Source: Burkholderiales bacterium RIFCSPLOWO2_12_FULL_65_40 (GTDB lineage Bacteria > Pseudomonadota > Gammaproteobacteria > Burkholderiales > Burkholderiaceae_C). From it: a stretch of DNA of 47,885 nt. A model generated the notes under the pieces. The model was not told the DNA's origin. It did not search any database and saw nothing but the letters and a program-made list of their open reading frames with translations. The stretch is from the NCBI GenBank assembly GCA_001770955.1, contig MESL01000042.1:1-47885 (forward strand). Reading direction: 5' to 3'. The position numbers and the translations under genes are program-made. How positions within the stretch are numbered: the first letter of the stretch is position 1; each line of letters starts with the position of its first letter. This document shows, in pieces, positions 1-7,217 of the stretch.

Positions 1-291
1 TGATGTCTGCGTTGCGTGATCTGTTGAAATGGATTGTGAATGCGGGCCAATCAAAACTTAAGTCGGGCACTGGCTGCGCGTTGTGTCTGGTTTCGCGGCC
101 GGGCTTGTAGGTGTTTGCCTGACAAGCGGGCAAGCCCTGCGGGGCGCAAAGGGGCCTGTTCTCCGGGAGAGCGTGCGGGTTCCAGGGGCTTCATGGCACC
201 GCACACATGGTTGCGCCATCCGGGCGAAAATTCTCCTGCACACCTCCTTCCAGGGCCCTCATCCTCGCGCCTGGATGTCACTCTTTTTTTC
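1..291. other. Leading intergenic stretch, no gene recognised
   Basis: No convincing coding sequence is seen. The reading frame of the MFS gene stays open through this stretch, but its translation before position 292 looks like non-coding GC-rich sequence. A short inverted repeat (GGGCTTG at 101-107, CAAGCCC at 131-137) has a long loop and no T-tract, so I do not call it a terminator. Confidence 0.4.
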
Positions 292-1680
292 ATGCAAGAC
301 GGCCTTCCTCCCCCTGCGCGCCTGCGCGCCATGTTTGTCATCGTGATGGGCATTGCGATGTCGGTGCTCGACAGCACCATCGTCAACCTGGCGTTGCCGG
401 GTATTGCGCGTGACCTGCAGGCCAGCGCTGCGCAGTCGGTGTGGGTGGTCAATGCCTATCAGGTGGCCACGCTGGGGCTGCTGCTGCCCTGCGCCATGCT
501 GGGCGACCTGTTGGGCTACCGCCGTGTGTACCTGAGCGGGCTGGCACTGTTCACGGCGGCTTCGCTGGGCTGCGTGCTGGCCGATTCGCTGGTGGAACTT
601 GCCTTCTGGCGTGCGGTGCAGGGCGTGGGCTCGGCCGGCATCATGGGCGTGAATGCAGCGCTGGTGCGGCGCATCTACCCCAGCCATTTGCTCGGGCGCG
701 GTGTGGCGCTCAATTCGGTGGTGGTGGCCACGGCCTCGGTGGCCGGACCTAGCGTGTCGGCGGTCATCCTGTCGCTGGGACCGTGGCCGTGGCTGTTTGC
801 GCTCAACCTGCCTCTGGGCTTGCTGGTGCTGGGCATGGGGTATGCGGCGCTGCCGCAAAACGCCACGGTGCGGCCCCACGGCGCCGGGCTTTCGTGGCCC
901 GATGTGCTGATGAACGTTCTGATGTTCGGCCTGGTGTTCCTCGGCGCCGACATGCTGGGCACGAGCGTGGGCGCTGCCCCCACGGCAGCAGGCTTGGCCA
1001 CGGCGCTGGCACTGCTGGCGGCAGGCATTGCCGTGGGGGTGGTGTACCTGCGGCGCCAGTGGGTGCTGCCGGTGCCGCTGTTTCCGGTGGACCTGCTGCG
1101 CATTCCGGTGTTCCGTTTGTCGATGTGCACCTCGGTAGGGGCATTCGCTGCGCAGATGCTGGCCTATGTGGGGCTGCCGTTTTTCCTGCTAGACGGATTG
1201 GGACGTACACCGGTGGAGGCAGGCCTGCTCATCACGGCCTGGCCGCTGGGCACGGTGGTGGCGGCGCCGCTGGCGGGGCGGCTGATCGGCCGCTACCCCG
1301 ATGGGCTGCTGGGTGGCATCGGCCTGGGCCTGTTCGCATTGGGCCTGGGCCTGCTGGCGCTGTTGCCGGCGCAGCCCACCGGGGCCGACATCGTGTGGCG
1401 CATGGCGCTGTGCGGCATCGGTTTCGGGTTGTTCCAGTCGCCGAACAACCACACCATCGTGACCTCAGCGCCGGTGCACCGATCGGGCGGGGCCAGCGGC
1501 ATGCTGGGTACGGCACGGCTCACCGGCCAGACGACCGGAGCCGTGCTGCTGGCCATGATCTTCAGCGTGGCCGACGCGCACGACGGGCGCGGGCCGGTCA
1601 TCGCTCTGGGGCTGGCGGCGCTGTTTGCCAGCGTGGCGGCGGTGTTCAGCCTGCAGCGGTTGCGCCATGCAGCGCACTGA
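292..1680 (+). CDS. MFS transporter, DHA2 (EmrB/QacA-like) drug exporter
   Basis: Predicted inner-membrane proton-driven exporter of the major facilitator superfamily, 462 aa. The N-terminal LDSTIVNLALPGIA stretch is the DHA2-family motif in the first helix. GDLLGYRRV matches motif A in the loop after helix 2. The rest is a run of hydrophobic helices rich in Leu, Gly and Ala, consistent with 14 membrane segments. The frame is open from position 40, but hydrophobic MFS sequence begins only at the ATG at 292. No good Shine-Dalgarno sequence is visible there, and ATG 331 is an alternative. The gene stands alone, with no adjacent regulator or membrane-fusion partner, so the substrate cannot be inferred. 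It ends just before a 56-bp repeat shared with the convergent HNH gene. Confidence 0.85.
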   Translation: MQDGLPPPARLRAMFVIVMGIAMSVLDSTIVNLALPGIARDLQASAAQSVWVVNAYQVATLGLLLPCAMLGDLLGYRRVYLSGLALFTAASLGCVLADSLVELAFWRAVQGVGSAGIMGVNAALVRRIYPSHLLGRGVALNSVVVATASVAGPSVSAVILSLGPWPWLFALNLPLGLLVLGMGYAALPQNATVRPHGAGLSWPDVLMNVLMFGLVFLGADMLGTSVGAAPTAAGLATALALLAAGIAVGVVYLRRQWVLPVPLFPVDLLRIPVFRLSMCTSVGAFAAQMLAYVGLPFFLLDGLGRTPVEAGLLITAWPLGTVVAAPLAGRLIGRYPDGLLGGIGLGLFALGLGLLALLPAQPTGADIVWRMALCGIGFGLFQSPNNHTIVTSAPVHRSGGASGMLGTARLTGQTTGAVLLAMIFSVADAHDGRGPVIALGLAALFASVAAVFSLQRLRHAAH

Positions 1681-1691
1681 AGATCTTGAAT

Positions 1692-1747
1692 AAAAAGTGC
1701 CTTGAACGTCCAGTAGTCAAGCGCTGACAGCTCTTATATCAGTAGCA
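1692..1747 (+). repeat. 56-bp dispersed hairpin element, copy 1 (forward)
   Basis: First of eight ungapped 56-bp copies in this window. The element starts with an A-run, has a core hairpin with arms of the type AGCGCTT and AAGCGCT, then the box GACAGCT or GCAGCT, and usually ends in TAGCA. This copy has a decayed left arm (GAACGTCC) and an intact right arm (CAAGCGCTGACAGCT). It fills the space between two convergent genes. Confidence 0.85.
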
Positions 1748-1766
1748 ATCTCTGGTGCGTGCTGCC

Positions 1767-2309
1767 TCAGGCCTTCGACGGTGGAAGCAGGTAGGCGGTG
1801 ATCCTGCGGTCCTGCACCTCGATGTAATGCTGGCTGCGCAGCCGGGCCACCACGTCCTTCGCTTCTGCGACAGGAAAGCCGTTCTGCTCCAGCAGGTCGG
1901 CCACGAGCGTGGCAAGTGCGTCGAGCGTGCGCGGGCGGGCGTTGCCGCGTTTCCTCAGCCCGGCCAGCACCACGGGCAGCGCGGTGGCAGGGCGGGTGGG
2001 GGCGGCTGCCTCGGGCGCTGGGGTGGGCGTGGCGCGGGGTGCGGCAGCGGGGTCGGCAGTCCGGGCCGGACACTGAAAAGCGCCTTTCTGCTTCAGGATG
2101 ACGGCGAGTTTTTCCTTGAGCGACATGCGACCGAACAGGGTGTTGAGCGCCTGGCAACAGGCCACGAGGTTCTCGTCGTTGTCCTTGCCACCGTGGGTGG
2201 CGGCCACCAGGTGCTCGATGCTGGCGTCCTCGCGTGGCAGGGGCCGATGGCAGAAAAAACACTCGCCCCCTTGCGCGAACAGCAGTCGGTCCAGTGGTTT
2301 GGTGCGCAT
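1767..2309 (-). CDS. HNH endonuclease-like protein
   Basis: 180-aa protein with an N-terminal HNH-type zinc fold: CFFC near residues 17-20, then IEHLVAATHGGKDNDENLVACC, in which EH and N-L-V-x-C-C match the catalytic and zinc-binding positions. After an Ala/Pro-rich linker (about residues 75-110) comes a C-terminal region of about 70 residues that could be a small winged-helix domain. An upstream GTG-like start at 2348 exists, but the ATG at 2309 has GGAG eight bases ahead and begins directly with the conserved region. There is no partner methylase or phage context, so a restriction role is not supported. Its substrate is unknown. HNH assignment is good; the activity is inferred only from motif residues. 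Confidence 0.75.
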   Translation of the reverse strand: MRTKPLDRLLFAQGGECFFCHRPLPREDASIEHLVAATHGGKDNDENLVACCQALNTLFGRMSLKEKLAVILKQKGAFQCPARTADPAAAPRATPTPAPEAAAPTRPATALPVVLAGLRKRGNARPRTLDALATLVADLLEQNGFPVAEAKDVVARLRSQHYIEVQDRRITAYLLPPSKA

Positions 2310-2454
2310 GGGGCTGAACTCCGGGGGCGTTGAGGGGCGGCCAGGCATTGTAGGAGTGGCGAGGGTGCGCGGGTGCGCGGGTGCTCTGCCCCCACCTTGC
2401 CGGTCTGCAGGCTGGCAGAATGGCGGCGCTTTGTATTGATCTGGAGAGTATTTC

Positions 2455-3144
2455 GTGCCCGTTGTCTATTCCGTCCTCGCGGTGCTTGCCGCTTACCTGC
2501 TGGGTTCGCTGTCCTTCGCGGTCATCGTGACACGCGTCATGGGTCTGAGCGACCCGCGCACTTACGGCAGCAAGAACCCGGGCGCCACCAATGTGCTGCG
2601 CTCGGGCAGCAAGGCGGCGGCCGTGGTCACGCTGCTGCTCGATGCGGTCAAGGGCTGGTTGCCCGTGGTGCTGGTGCGCTGGTTTGGCGAGCCCTATGGC
2701 CTGGGCGAGGGCACCGTGGCCCTGGCTGGCCTGGCGGCGTTCCTGGGGCATCTGTGGCCCGTCTTCTTCCGCTTCGAAGGCGGCAAGGGCGTTGCCACGG
2801 CGCTGGGGGTGCTGGTGGGCATCAGCGGCTGGCTGGGGCTGGCGGTGGGTGTGGTCTGGCTGGTGGTGGCTTTTGTCTCGCGCTACTCGTCACTGGCATC
2901 GCTGGCGGCGGCGGTGCTTGCGCCGGTCATCTATGTGCTGGCCAGTGGGCCGCTCTGGTATTCCGAACGCAGCATCGTGGCGGCCATCGTGGTCATGTCG
3001 GCCTTGCTGGCCTGGCGCCACAAAGAGAACATTGCGCGTCTCATTCAGGGCAAGGAATCACGCCTGGGCAAAGGCAAAAGCCAGCCCGCCGCTGCGGCGA
3101 CACCCGAGGTGGCCAAGACAAAAAAGCACCACAAGCGCCACTGA
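2455..3144 (+). CDS. plsY: Glycerol-3-phosphate acyltransferase PlsY
   Basis: Integral membrane acyltransferase that uses acyl-phosphate to acylate glycerol-3-phosphate, the first committed step of phospholipid synthesis. The 229-aa sequence shows the family motifs in order: YLLGSLSFAVIV in the first helix, GSKNPGATNVLR (phosphate and glycerol-phosphate binding), GHLWPVFFRFEGGKGVAT, and further hydrophobic helices. The start is a GTG at 2455 preceded by GGAGAG. The C-terminus carries a Lys/His/Ala-rich tail (KKHHKRH at the end) beyond the usual catalytic core, probably cytoplasmic and dispensable. It is a single gene; a GC-rich hairpin at 3155-3179 follows. Confidence 0.95.
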   Translation: MPVVYSVLAVLAAYLLGSLSFAVIVTRVMGLSDPRTYGSKNPGATNVLRSGSKAAAVVTLLLDAVKGWLPVVLVRWFGEPYGLGEGTVALAGLAAFLGHLWPVFFRFEGGKGVATALGVLVGISGWLGLAVGVVWLVVAFVSRYSSLASLAAAVLAPVIYVLASGPLWYSERSIVAAIVVMSALLAWRHKENIARLIQGKESRLGKGKSQPAAAATPEVAKTKKHHKRH

Positions 3145-3154
3145 TATCCATGGG

Positions 3155-3179
3155 GCTCCGTGAGCAAGGCACGGGGAGC
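3155..3179 (+). terminator. GC-rich hairpin after plsY, terminator-like
   Basis: GCTCCGTG at 3155-3162 pairs with CACGGGGAGC at 3170-3179 with a two-base bulge and a seven-base loop. No T-run follows, so intrinsic termination is uncertain. Confidence 0.3.
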
Positions 3180-3211
3180 ACAACATGGGGTGGGGAATAG
3201 GCGTTGGGAAG

Positions 3212-3236
3212 GTGCGATGCCCAAGGCAACGCACCA
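3212..3236 (-). terminator. Hairpin after ffs, possible terminator
   Basis: GGTGCG and CGCACC arms with an inner GCC/GGC pair form a strong hairpin immediately 3' of the SRP RNA on the minus strand, followed by TTCCC. The T-tract is poor. Confidence 0.4.
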
Positions 3237-3245
3237 GAAGAAGTT

Positions 3246-3339
3246 GACGAGCCTTACCCCCGGCACTGGCTCCACAGTTAGGGCTGCTTGGTTCCCCACC
3301 TGACCCGGTTGGCCGCTTCACCATGCGGGGAGGCCCGTC
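3246..3339 (-). ncRNA. ffs: Signal recognition particle 4.5S RNA
   Basis: The minus strand carries the conserved SRP core GGTCAGGTGGGGAACCAAGC (3305-3286), equivalent to the E. coli core but with the GGAA tetraloop closed by GG/CC instead of CC/GG, a compensatory swap. The flanks fold into the expected long hairpin. GGGCCT (3336-3331) pairs with AGGCTC (3254-3249), CCCC pairs with GGGG, and GCATGG pairs with CCAGTGC. Ends are set by the outer stem and may be off by a few bases. The RNA binds Ffh for co-translational membrane targeting. It is transcribed divergently from dnaX. Confidence 0.88.
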
Positions 3340-3348
3340 AGGGCGAGA

Positions 3349-3354
3349 TTCTAC
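3349..3354 (-). promoter_or_regulatory. Probable -10 box of ffs
   Basis: TAGAAT read on the minus strand at 3354-3349, about 10-13 bases before the inferred 5' end of the SRP RNA. No clear -35 hexamer was found at the usual distance, so this is a modest call. Confidence 0.45.
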
Positions 3355-3520
3355 CCCCTGAACGGTTGTGCTGTTTCCCCCTTCTCTCGAAATGCTGCGC
3401 CATTCGGGAACGACCCCGGCGTCTGCACCCTGAAGAGTTCTGGTGGCCCATGCGCGGTGTCCCTCGCTTGGGTGTGCGGGTATCGAAGGGCTGGCGAGAG
3501 GGGCCCTAGAATCACCCCCC

Positions 3521-5479
3521 ATGTCCTACCTCGTGCTCGCCCGCAAGTACCGCCCGCGCAACTTCACCGAAATGGTGGGGCAGGAGCATGTGGTGCAGGC
3601 TCTCACCAACGCGCTGACGCAGCAGCGGCTGCACCATGCCTACCTGTTCACAGGCACGCGCGGCGTGGGCAAGACCACGGTTTCGCGCATTCTGGCCAAG
3701 TCGCTCAACTGCCAGGGCGCCGACGGGCAGGGCGGCATCACCGCCACGCCGTGTGGTGTCTGCCCGGCATGCCAGGATATCGACAGCGGCCGCTTTCCCG
3801 ATTACACCGAACTCGACGCCGCCTCCAACCGGGGCGTGGACGAGGTGCAGAGCCTGCTGGAGCAGGCCGTCTACAAGCCGGTGCAGGGGCGCTTCAAGGT
3901 CTTCATGATCGACGAGGTGCACATGCTCACCAACACGGCCTTCAACGCGATGTTGAAGACGTTGGAGGAGCCCCCCGAATACCTCAAGTTCGTGCTCGCC
4001 ACGACCGACCCGCAGAAAGTACCGGTCACCGTGCTCAGCCGCTGCCTGCAGTTCAACCTGCGGCCCATGGCGCCCGAGACGGTGCTCGAACACCTCACCC
4101 AGGTGCTGGCCGCCGAAAACGTGGCCGCCGAACCGCCGGCGCTGCGTCTGCTGGCACGCGCTGCGCGCGGCTCCATGCGCGACGCGCTCTCGCTCACGGA
4201 CCAGGCCATTGCATTTGGCAGCGGCCGCATCGACGAAGGTGCTGTGCGCCAGATGCTGGGCAGCGTGGACCGCACCTATGTGTTTCGCCTGATCGATGCG
4301 CTGGCGGGCGGCGATGGCCGCACCGTGGTCGAGACCGTGGATGTGCTGCGCCTCAATGGCCTGTCCGCCGCCTCCACGCTGGAGGACATGGGCGCCGTGC
4401 TGCAACGCATGGCTGTGCTGCAGGCCGTGCCGGACATGGCCGGTGGCGACGCCAGCGACCCCGATGCTTTTGAAACCTCCCGCCTGGCCGCGCTGATGCC
4501 CGCAGACGAAACGCAGCTGCTCTACAGCCTGTGCCTGCACGGGCGCGGCGAACTGGGCCTGGCGCCCGACGAGTACGCGGCGCTCACCATGGTGCTGCTG
4601 CGGCTGCTGGCCTTCAAGCCCGAAGGTGGCACGGCGGAAAAAAAAACACTGACGCGGCCTGAAACCCCGGCTGCGGCGGCGCCGCAAGCGCCTTCCACAG
4701 CGCCGGTCGCCGCACCCACCGCCGCGCGCGCGCCTGCTGCGCCCTTGGAGCAGGCAGCGCCTAAGCCCGAGAAATTTGAAGAAAAACAGGCTGTAGCGCC
4801 TGCTGGTAAAGCGCAAGCAGCTACTGATTCAATAGCAAATGAGCCTGCCGCCGACAACGGAATTCCCGTCGTCTCCGAGGCAGTTCCGGTTCAGCCCCCG
4901 GCCGATCGCGCCACCCAGGCGCTGCCGGTGCGCACGCCCGAGGGCGTAGCCGCCGCGTCGGCGCAACCCCGTACGACTGCGCCGGAGCCGCCCCCGGCCG
5001 TGCTGGCCATCCCCGTGCGCCAGACTCCCGAGCCCGGCGCACGCCTGCAGCCGCAGGCCGCCGGGGCGGGGCGCCCCGCGTCCCGATTCACCCCCACCGA
5101 GGAGGGCGAAGTCTGGCACGCAGCCGTGCAGCAACTCATCGCCAGCGAGGCCATCACCGCGCTGGTGCGCGAGCTGGCGCTGCAGTCGCAACTGGTGGCG
5201 CGCGACGGCGAGCACTGGCTGCTGCGCGTGGAGCGCGAATCGCTGAACCAGCCCGCCACGCGCGAACGCCTGCGTGCCGCCCTGGCGGCGGCCGGGTTCG
5301 CGCAGCAGATCAGTGTGGAGCTGGGCGTGGTCATCGACAGCCCGGCGCGCCGCAATGCCGCGATCGAGAACGCCCGCCAGCAGCGGGCGCAGGACATCGT
5401 GATGAATGACCCGTTCGTTCAGACCATGGTGCGCGAGTTCGACGTCCGTGTTGTGCCCGGCAGCATCAAGCCCTTCTGA
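3521..5479 (+). CDS. dnaX: DNA polymerase III subunit tau (and probably gamma)
   Basis: Clamp-loader ATPase, 652 aa. Walker A is GTRGVGKTT (residues 45-53). The zinc module uses Cys64, 78, 81 and 84. Walker B/DEAD-like is MIDEVHML, and the SRC motif is VLSRCLQF. Domains I-III end near residue 370. A Pro/Ala-rich linker and the tau-specific C-terminal domain (about residues 525-652) follow. The start is the ATG at 3521, which begins the universal MSYLVLARKYRP. Two oddities are described separately: a run of nine A at 4638-4646, which can produce a truncated gamma form, and a 56-bp dispersed repeat at 4782-4837 translated within the linker (residues 421-439). It is followed at 33 bp by ebfC and then recR, a conserved replication/repair cluster. 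Confidence 0.97.
   Translation: MSYLVLARKYRPRNFTEMVGQEHVVQALTNALTQQRLHHAYLFTGTRGVGKTTVSRILAKSLNCQGADGQGGITATPCGVCPACQDIDSGRFPDYTELDAASNRGVDEVQSLLEQAVYKPVQGRFKVFMIDEVHMLTNTAFNAMLKTLEEPPEYLKFVLATTDPQKVPVTVLSRCLQFNLRPMAPETVLEHLTQVLAAENVAAEPPALRLLARAARGSMRDALSLTDQAIAFGSGRIDEGAVRQMLGSVDRTYVFRLIDALAGGDGRTVVETVDVLRLNGLSAASTLEDMGAVLQRMAVLQAVPDMAGGDASDPDAFETSRLAALMPADETQLLYSLCLHGRGELGLAPDEYAALTMVLLRLLAFKPEGGTAEKKTLTRPETPAAAAPQAPSTAPVAAPTAARAPAAPLEQAAPKPEKFEEKQAVAPAGKAQAATDSIANEPAADNGIPVVSEAVPVQPPADRATQALPVRTPEGVAAASAQPRTTAPEPPPAVLAIPVRQTPEPGARLQPQAAGAGRPASRFTPTEEGEVWHAAVQQLIASEAITALVRELALQSQLVARDGEHWLLRVERESLNQPATRERLRAALAAAGFAQQISVELGVVIDSPARRNAAIENARQQRAQDIVMNDPFVQTMVREFDVRVVPGSIKPF
4638..4646 (+). 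promoter_or_regulatory. A9 slippery site in dnaX
   Basis: Nine consecutive A in frame as GAA AAA AAA ACA, containing the -1 frameshift heptamer A_AAA_AAA (4639-4645). A -1 shift or an added A gives TGA at 4660-4662 after five codons (about 380 aa). Loss of one A gives TGA after one codon. An AAGGTGG motif lies about 8-14 bases upstream and a GC-rich hairpin can form downstream near 4669-4685. Confidence 0.65.
4782..4837 (+). repeat. 56-bp dispersed hairpin element, copy 2 (forward), inside dnaX
   Basis: Right half TAAAGCGCAAGCAGCTACTG and terminal AATAGCA are close to the family consensus; the left half has GGCTGTAGCGCC. It is read through in frame by dnaX in the low-complexity linker between domain III and the tau C-terminal domain. 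Confidence 0.85.
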
Positions 5480-5512
5480 ACCCCTATCCCCATTTCAACG
5501 AAAGGTAATTCC

Positions 5513-5845
5513 ATGTTCAACAAAGGACAACTCGCCGGCCTCATGAAGCAGGCCCAGGCCATGCAGGACAACCTCAAGAAGGCGCAGGACGAACTGGCGA
5601 ACGTCGAGGTCGAGGGCGAATCGGGCGCGGGCCTGGTGAAGGTGCTGATGACCTGCAAGCACGACGTCAAGCGCGTCACCATCGACCCCAGCCTGCTGGC
5701 GGACGACAAGGACATGCTCGAAGACCTGGTGGCTGCCGCCTTCAATGCTGCCGTGCGCAAGGCCGAGGAGACCTCGGCGGAGAAGATGGGCAAGATCACC
5801 GCAGGCATGCCGGGTTTGCCAGGTGGGATGAAGTTCCCGTTCTGA
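5513..5845 (+). CDS. ebfC: YbaB/EbfC family nucleoid-associated protein
   Basis: Small DNA-binding protein of 110 aa, the usual length for the family. It starts [18 protein letters not shown], the typical amphipathic first helix, followed by the conserved central [20 protein letters not shown] strand region and a C-terminal Gly/Met/Pro-rich tail ([12 protein letters not shown]). Family members form dimers that bind DNA and are nearly always found between dnaX and recR, as here. It follows dnaX by 33 bp with AAAGG ahead of the ATG and is probably co-transcribed. The precise cellular role of the family is not settled. Confidence 0.95.
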   Translation: MFNKGQLAGLMKQAQAMQDNLKKAQDELANVEVEGESGAGLVKVLMTCKHDVKRVTIDPSLLADDKDMLEDLVAAAFNAAVRKAEETSAEKMGKITAGMPGLPGGMKFPF

Positions 5846-6017
5846 GGGGGAGGCTACTGCGCGCCAGCCATGCGTCGTTGGGCGGCGCTCGCAATCCTCA
5901 CGACCAGGGAGGTCGCTCTGGTTGCTGTGCTCCGTCCGCCTAGCCTGGCAGGCGCTCGCTACGCCCTTGGCGGCGGGGTGAAATCACCTCATCCCATTTC
6001 GAATTCCTTTTATTCGC
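5846..6017. other. GC-rich spacer between ebfC and recR with internal repeats
   Basis: 172 bp with no gene. It contains a direct repeat GCGCTCGC (5885-5892 and 5952-5959) and several short inverted repeats, unlike the tight spacing elsewhere in this cluster. The last 30 bases are AT-richer and may carry the recR ribosome-binding region. Confidence 0.5.
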
Positions 6018-6608
6018 ATGTCCACCACCAACACCCTTGACGCGCTGATCCAGGCCCTGCGGCGGCTGCCGGGGGTGGGGGTGAAATCGGCAGCGCGCAT
6101 GGCCTTCCATCTGCTGCAGCACGACCGGGCGGGCGCGCAACTGTTGTCGCAGGCGCTGGCGCAGGCGGCGGACCATGTGCACCACTGCACGCGCTGCCAT
6201 ACCTTCACCGAGGCCGAGGTGTGTGAAGTCTGCCTCGACCCGGAGCGCGACGCCACGCGGCTGTGCGTGGTGGAGACGCCCGCCGACCAGTCGGCGCTGG
6301 AGCGCACGGGAGCCTTCAAGGGCCTGTATTTCGTGCTCATGGGGCGGCTTTCGCCGCTCGACGGGGTGGGGCCGCGCGACATTGGCGTGCAAAAACTCCT
6401 GCAGCGCGCCACCGATGGTGTGGTGCAGGAGGTCATTCTGGCCACCAATTTCACGGCTGAGGGAGAGACCACGGCGCATGTGATTGGCGAGGCGCTCAAG
6501 GCGCGGGGGCTGCAGGTCACGCGGCTGGCGCGTGGTGTGCCTGTGGGCAGCGAGCTGGAGTATGTGGACCTGGGCACCATTGCCCACGCGCTTGCGGACC
6601 GGCGCTAG
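6018..6608 (+). CDS. recR: Recombination mediator protein RecR
   Basis: 196 aa, standard length. RecR works with RecF/RecO to load RecA on gapped DNA. Visible parts in order: the N-terminal helix-hairpin-helix ([20 protein letters not shown]), the Cys4 zinc finger (CTRC at about 55-58, then CEVC), the Toprim domain beginning [17 protein letters not shown], and the C-terminal Walker-B-like stretch. The ATG at 6018 is the only sensible start. It lies third in the dnaX-ebfC-recR cluster. Its TAG stop at 6606-6608 is followed four bases later by a 56-bp repeat. Confidence 0.96.
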   Translation: MSTTNTLDALIQALRRLPGVGVKSAARMAFHLLQHDRAGAQLLSQALAQAADHVHHCTRCHTFTEAEVCEVCLDPERDATRLCVVETPADQSALERTGAFKGLYFVLMGRLSPLDGVGPRDIGVQKLLQRATDGVVQEVILATNFTAEGETTAHVIGEALKARGLQVTRLARGVPVGSELEYVDLGTIAHALADRR

Positions 6609-6612
6609 AAAA

Positions 6613-6668
6613 TACTCCCAAATCAATAGCTGTCAGCGCTTTAAAATAGGGCGCTGGAAGCTATTTTT
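6613..6668 (-). repeat. 56-bp dispersed hairpin element, copy 3 (reverse)
   Basis: On the minus strand it begins AAAAATAGCTTCCAGCGCC, has AAAGCGCTGACAGCTATTG in the right half, and ends in a degraded terminus. It occupies nearly the whole gap between recR and the MAPEG gene, ending 8 nt before the MAPEG start codon. Confidence 0.85.
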
Positions 6669-6676
6669 ATCTGAAA

Positions 6677-7099
6677 ATGAACACCCCTCTCATGGCCCAC
6701 TTCACGGTTGCCTACTGGTGCGTCTTCGTGGCGGCACTGCTCCCCCTGCTGTGCTCCCTCATTGCCAAGCGTGCGGGCATGGGCAAGAAGCGATCGGAGG
6801 GGGGCTACGACAACCACAATCCGCGTGCCTGGCTTGCCCAGCAAACGGGGGCTGCGGCGCGCGCCAATGCGGCGCAGGCCAACAGCTTCGAGGCCTTGCC
6901 GTTCTTCATCGGCGCGGTCGTCGTGGCGCACCAGCTGGGCGCGGGCCAGACGGCGCTGGATCTGCTGGCCATGCTGTATGTGCTGCTGCGGCTGTTCTAC
7001 ATCATGATGTACGTCTCGGACATGCCCACGGCCCGCAGTGTTTTCTGGGGCGCGGCCTTGTTCACCAACATCGGCATCTTCTTTCTCGGCTACCGGTGA
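6677..7099 (+). CDS. MAPEG family membrane protein
   Basis: 140-aa integral membrane protein of the MAPEG family (membrane-associated proteins in eicosanoid and glutathione metabolism). It has four hydrophobic segments (about residues 10-28, 72-90, 92-112, 118-138). The family signature region includes RANAAQANSFEALPFF, in which the A-x-N-xx-E-x-L-P-F pattern is characteristic. Bacterial members are mostly of unknown function; some have glutathione transferase or peroxidase activity. A second, divergent MAPEG protein lies at 20719-21126. No classical Shine-Dalgarno is visible because the 56-bp element ends 8 nt upstream. The gene is probably transcribed separately or by read-through from recR. 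Confidence 0.88.
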   Translation: MNTPLMAHFTVAYWCVFVAALLPLLCSLIAKRAGMGKKRSEGGYDNHNPRAWLAQQTGAAARANAAQANSFEALPFFIGAVVVAHQLGAGQTALDLLAMLYVLLRLFYIMMYVSDMPTARSVFWGAALFTNIGIFFLGYR

Positions 7100-7106
7100 G
7101 GGCCGA

Positions 7107-7152
7107 GCCCGGGGGCGTCGTGGCGGGTCCGTAGAAACCCGCACGGGCTCAC
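7107..7152 (+). terminator. Nested GC-rich hairpin after the MAPEG gene
   Basis: Outer arms GAGCCCG (7107-7113) and CGGGCTC (7146-7152) enclose inner arms GCGGGT (7125-7130) and ACCCGC (7139-7144). There is no T-run, so it could be a Rho-dependent end or an mRNA 3' stabiliser. Confidence 0.35.
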
Positions 7153-7217
7153 CCTGATGCGCTCAATGCGGGACTGGCGCAAAATTGCTGCGCTGCATCA
7201 ATTCTGAAACATTCACC

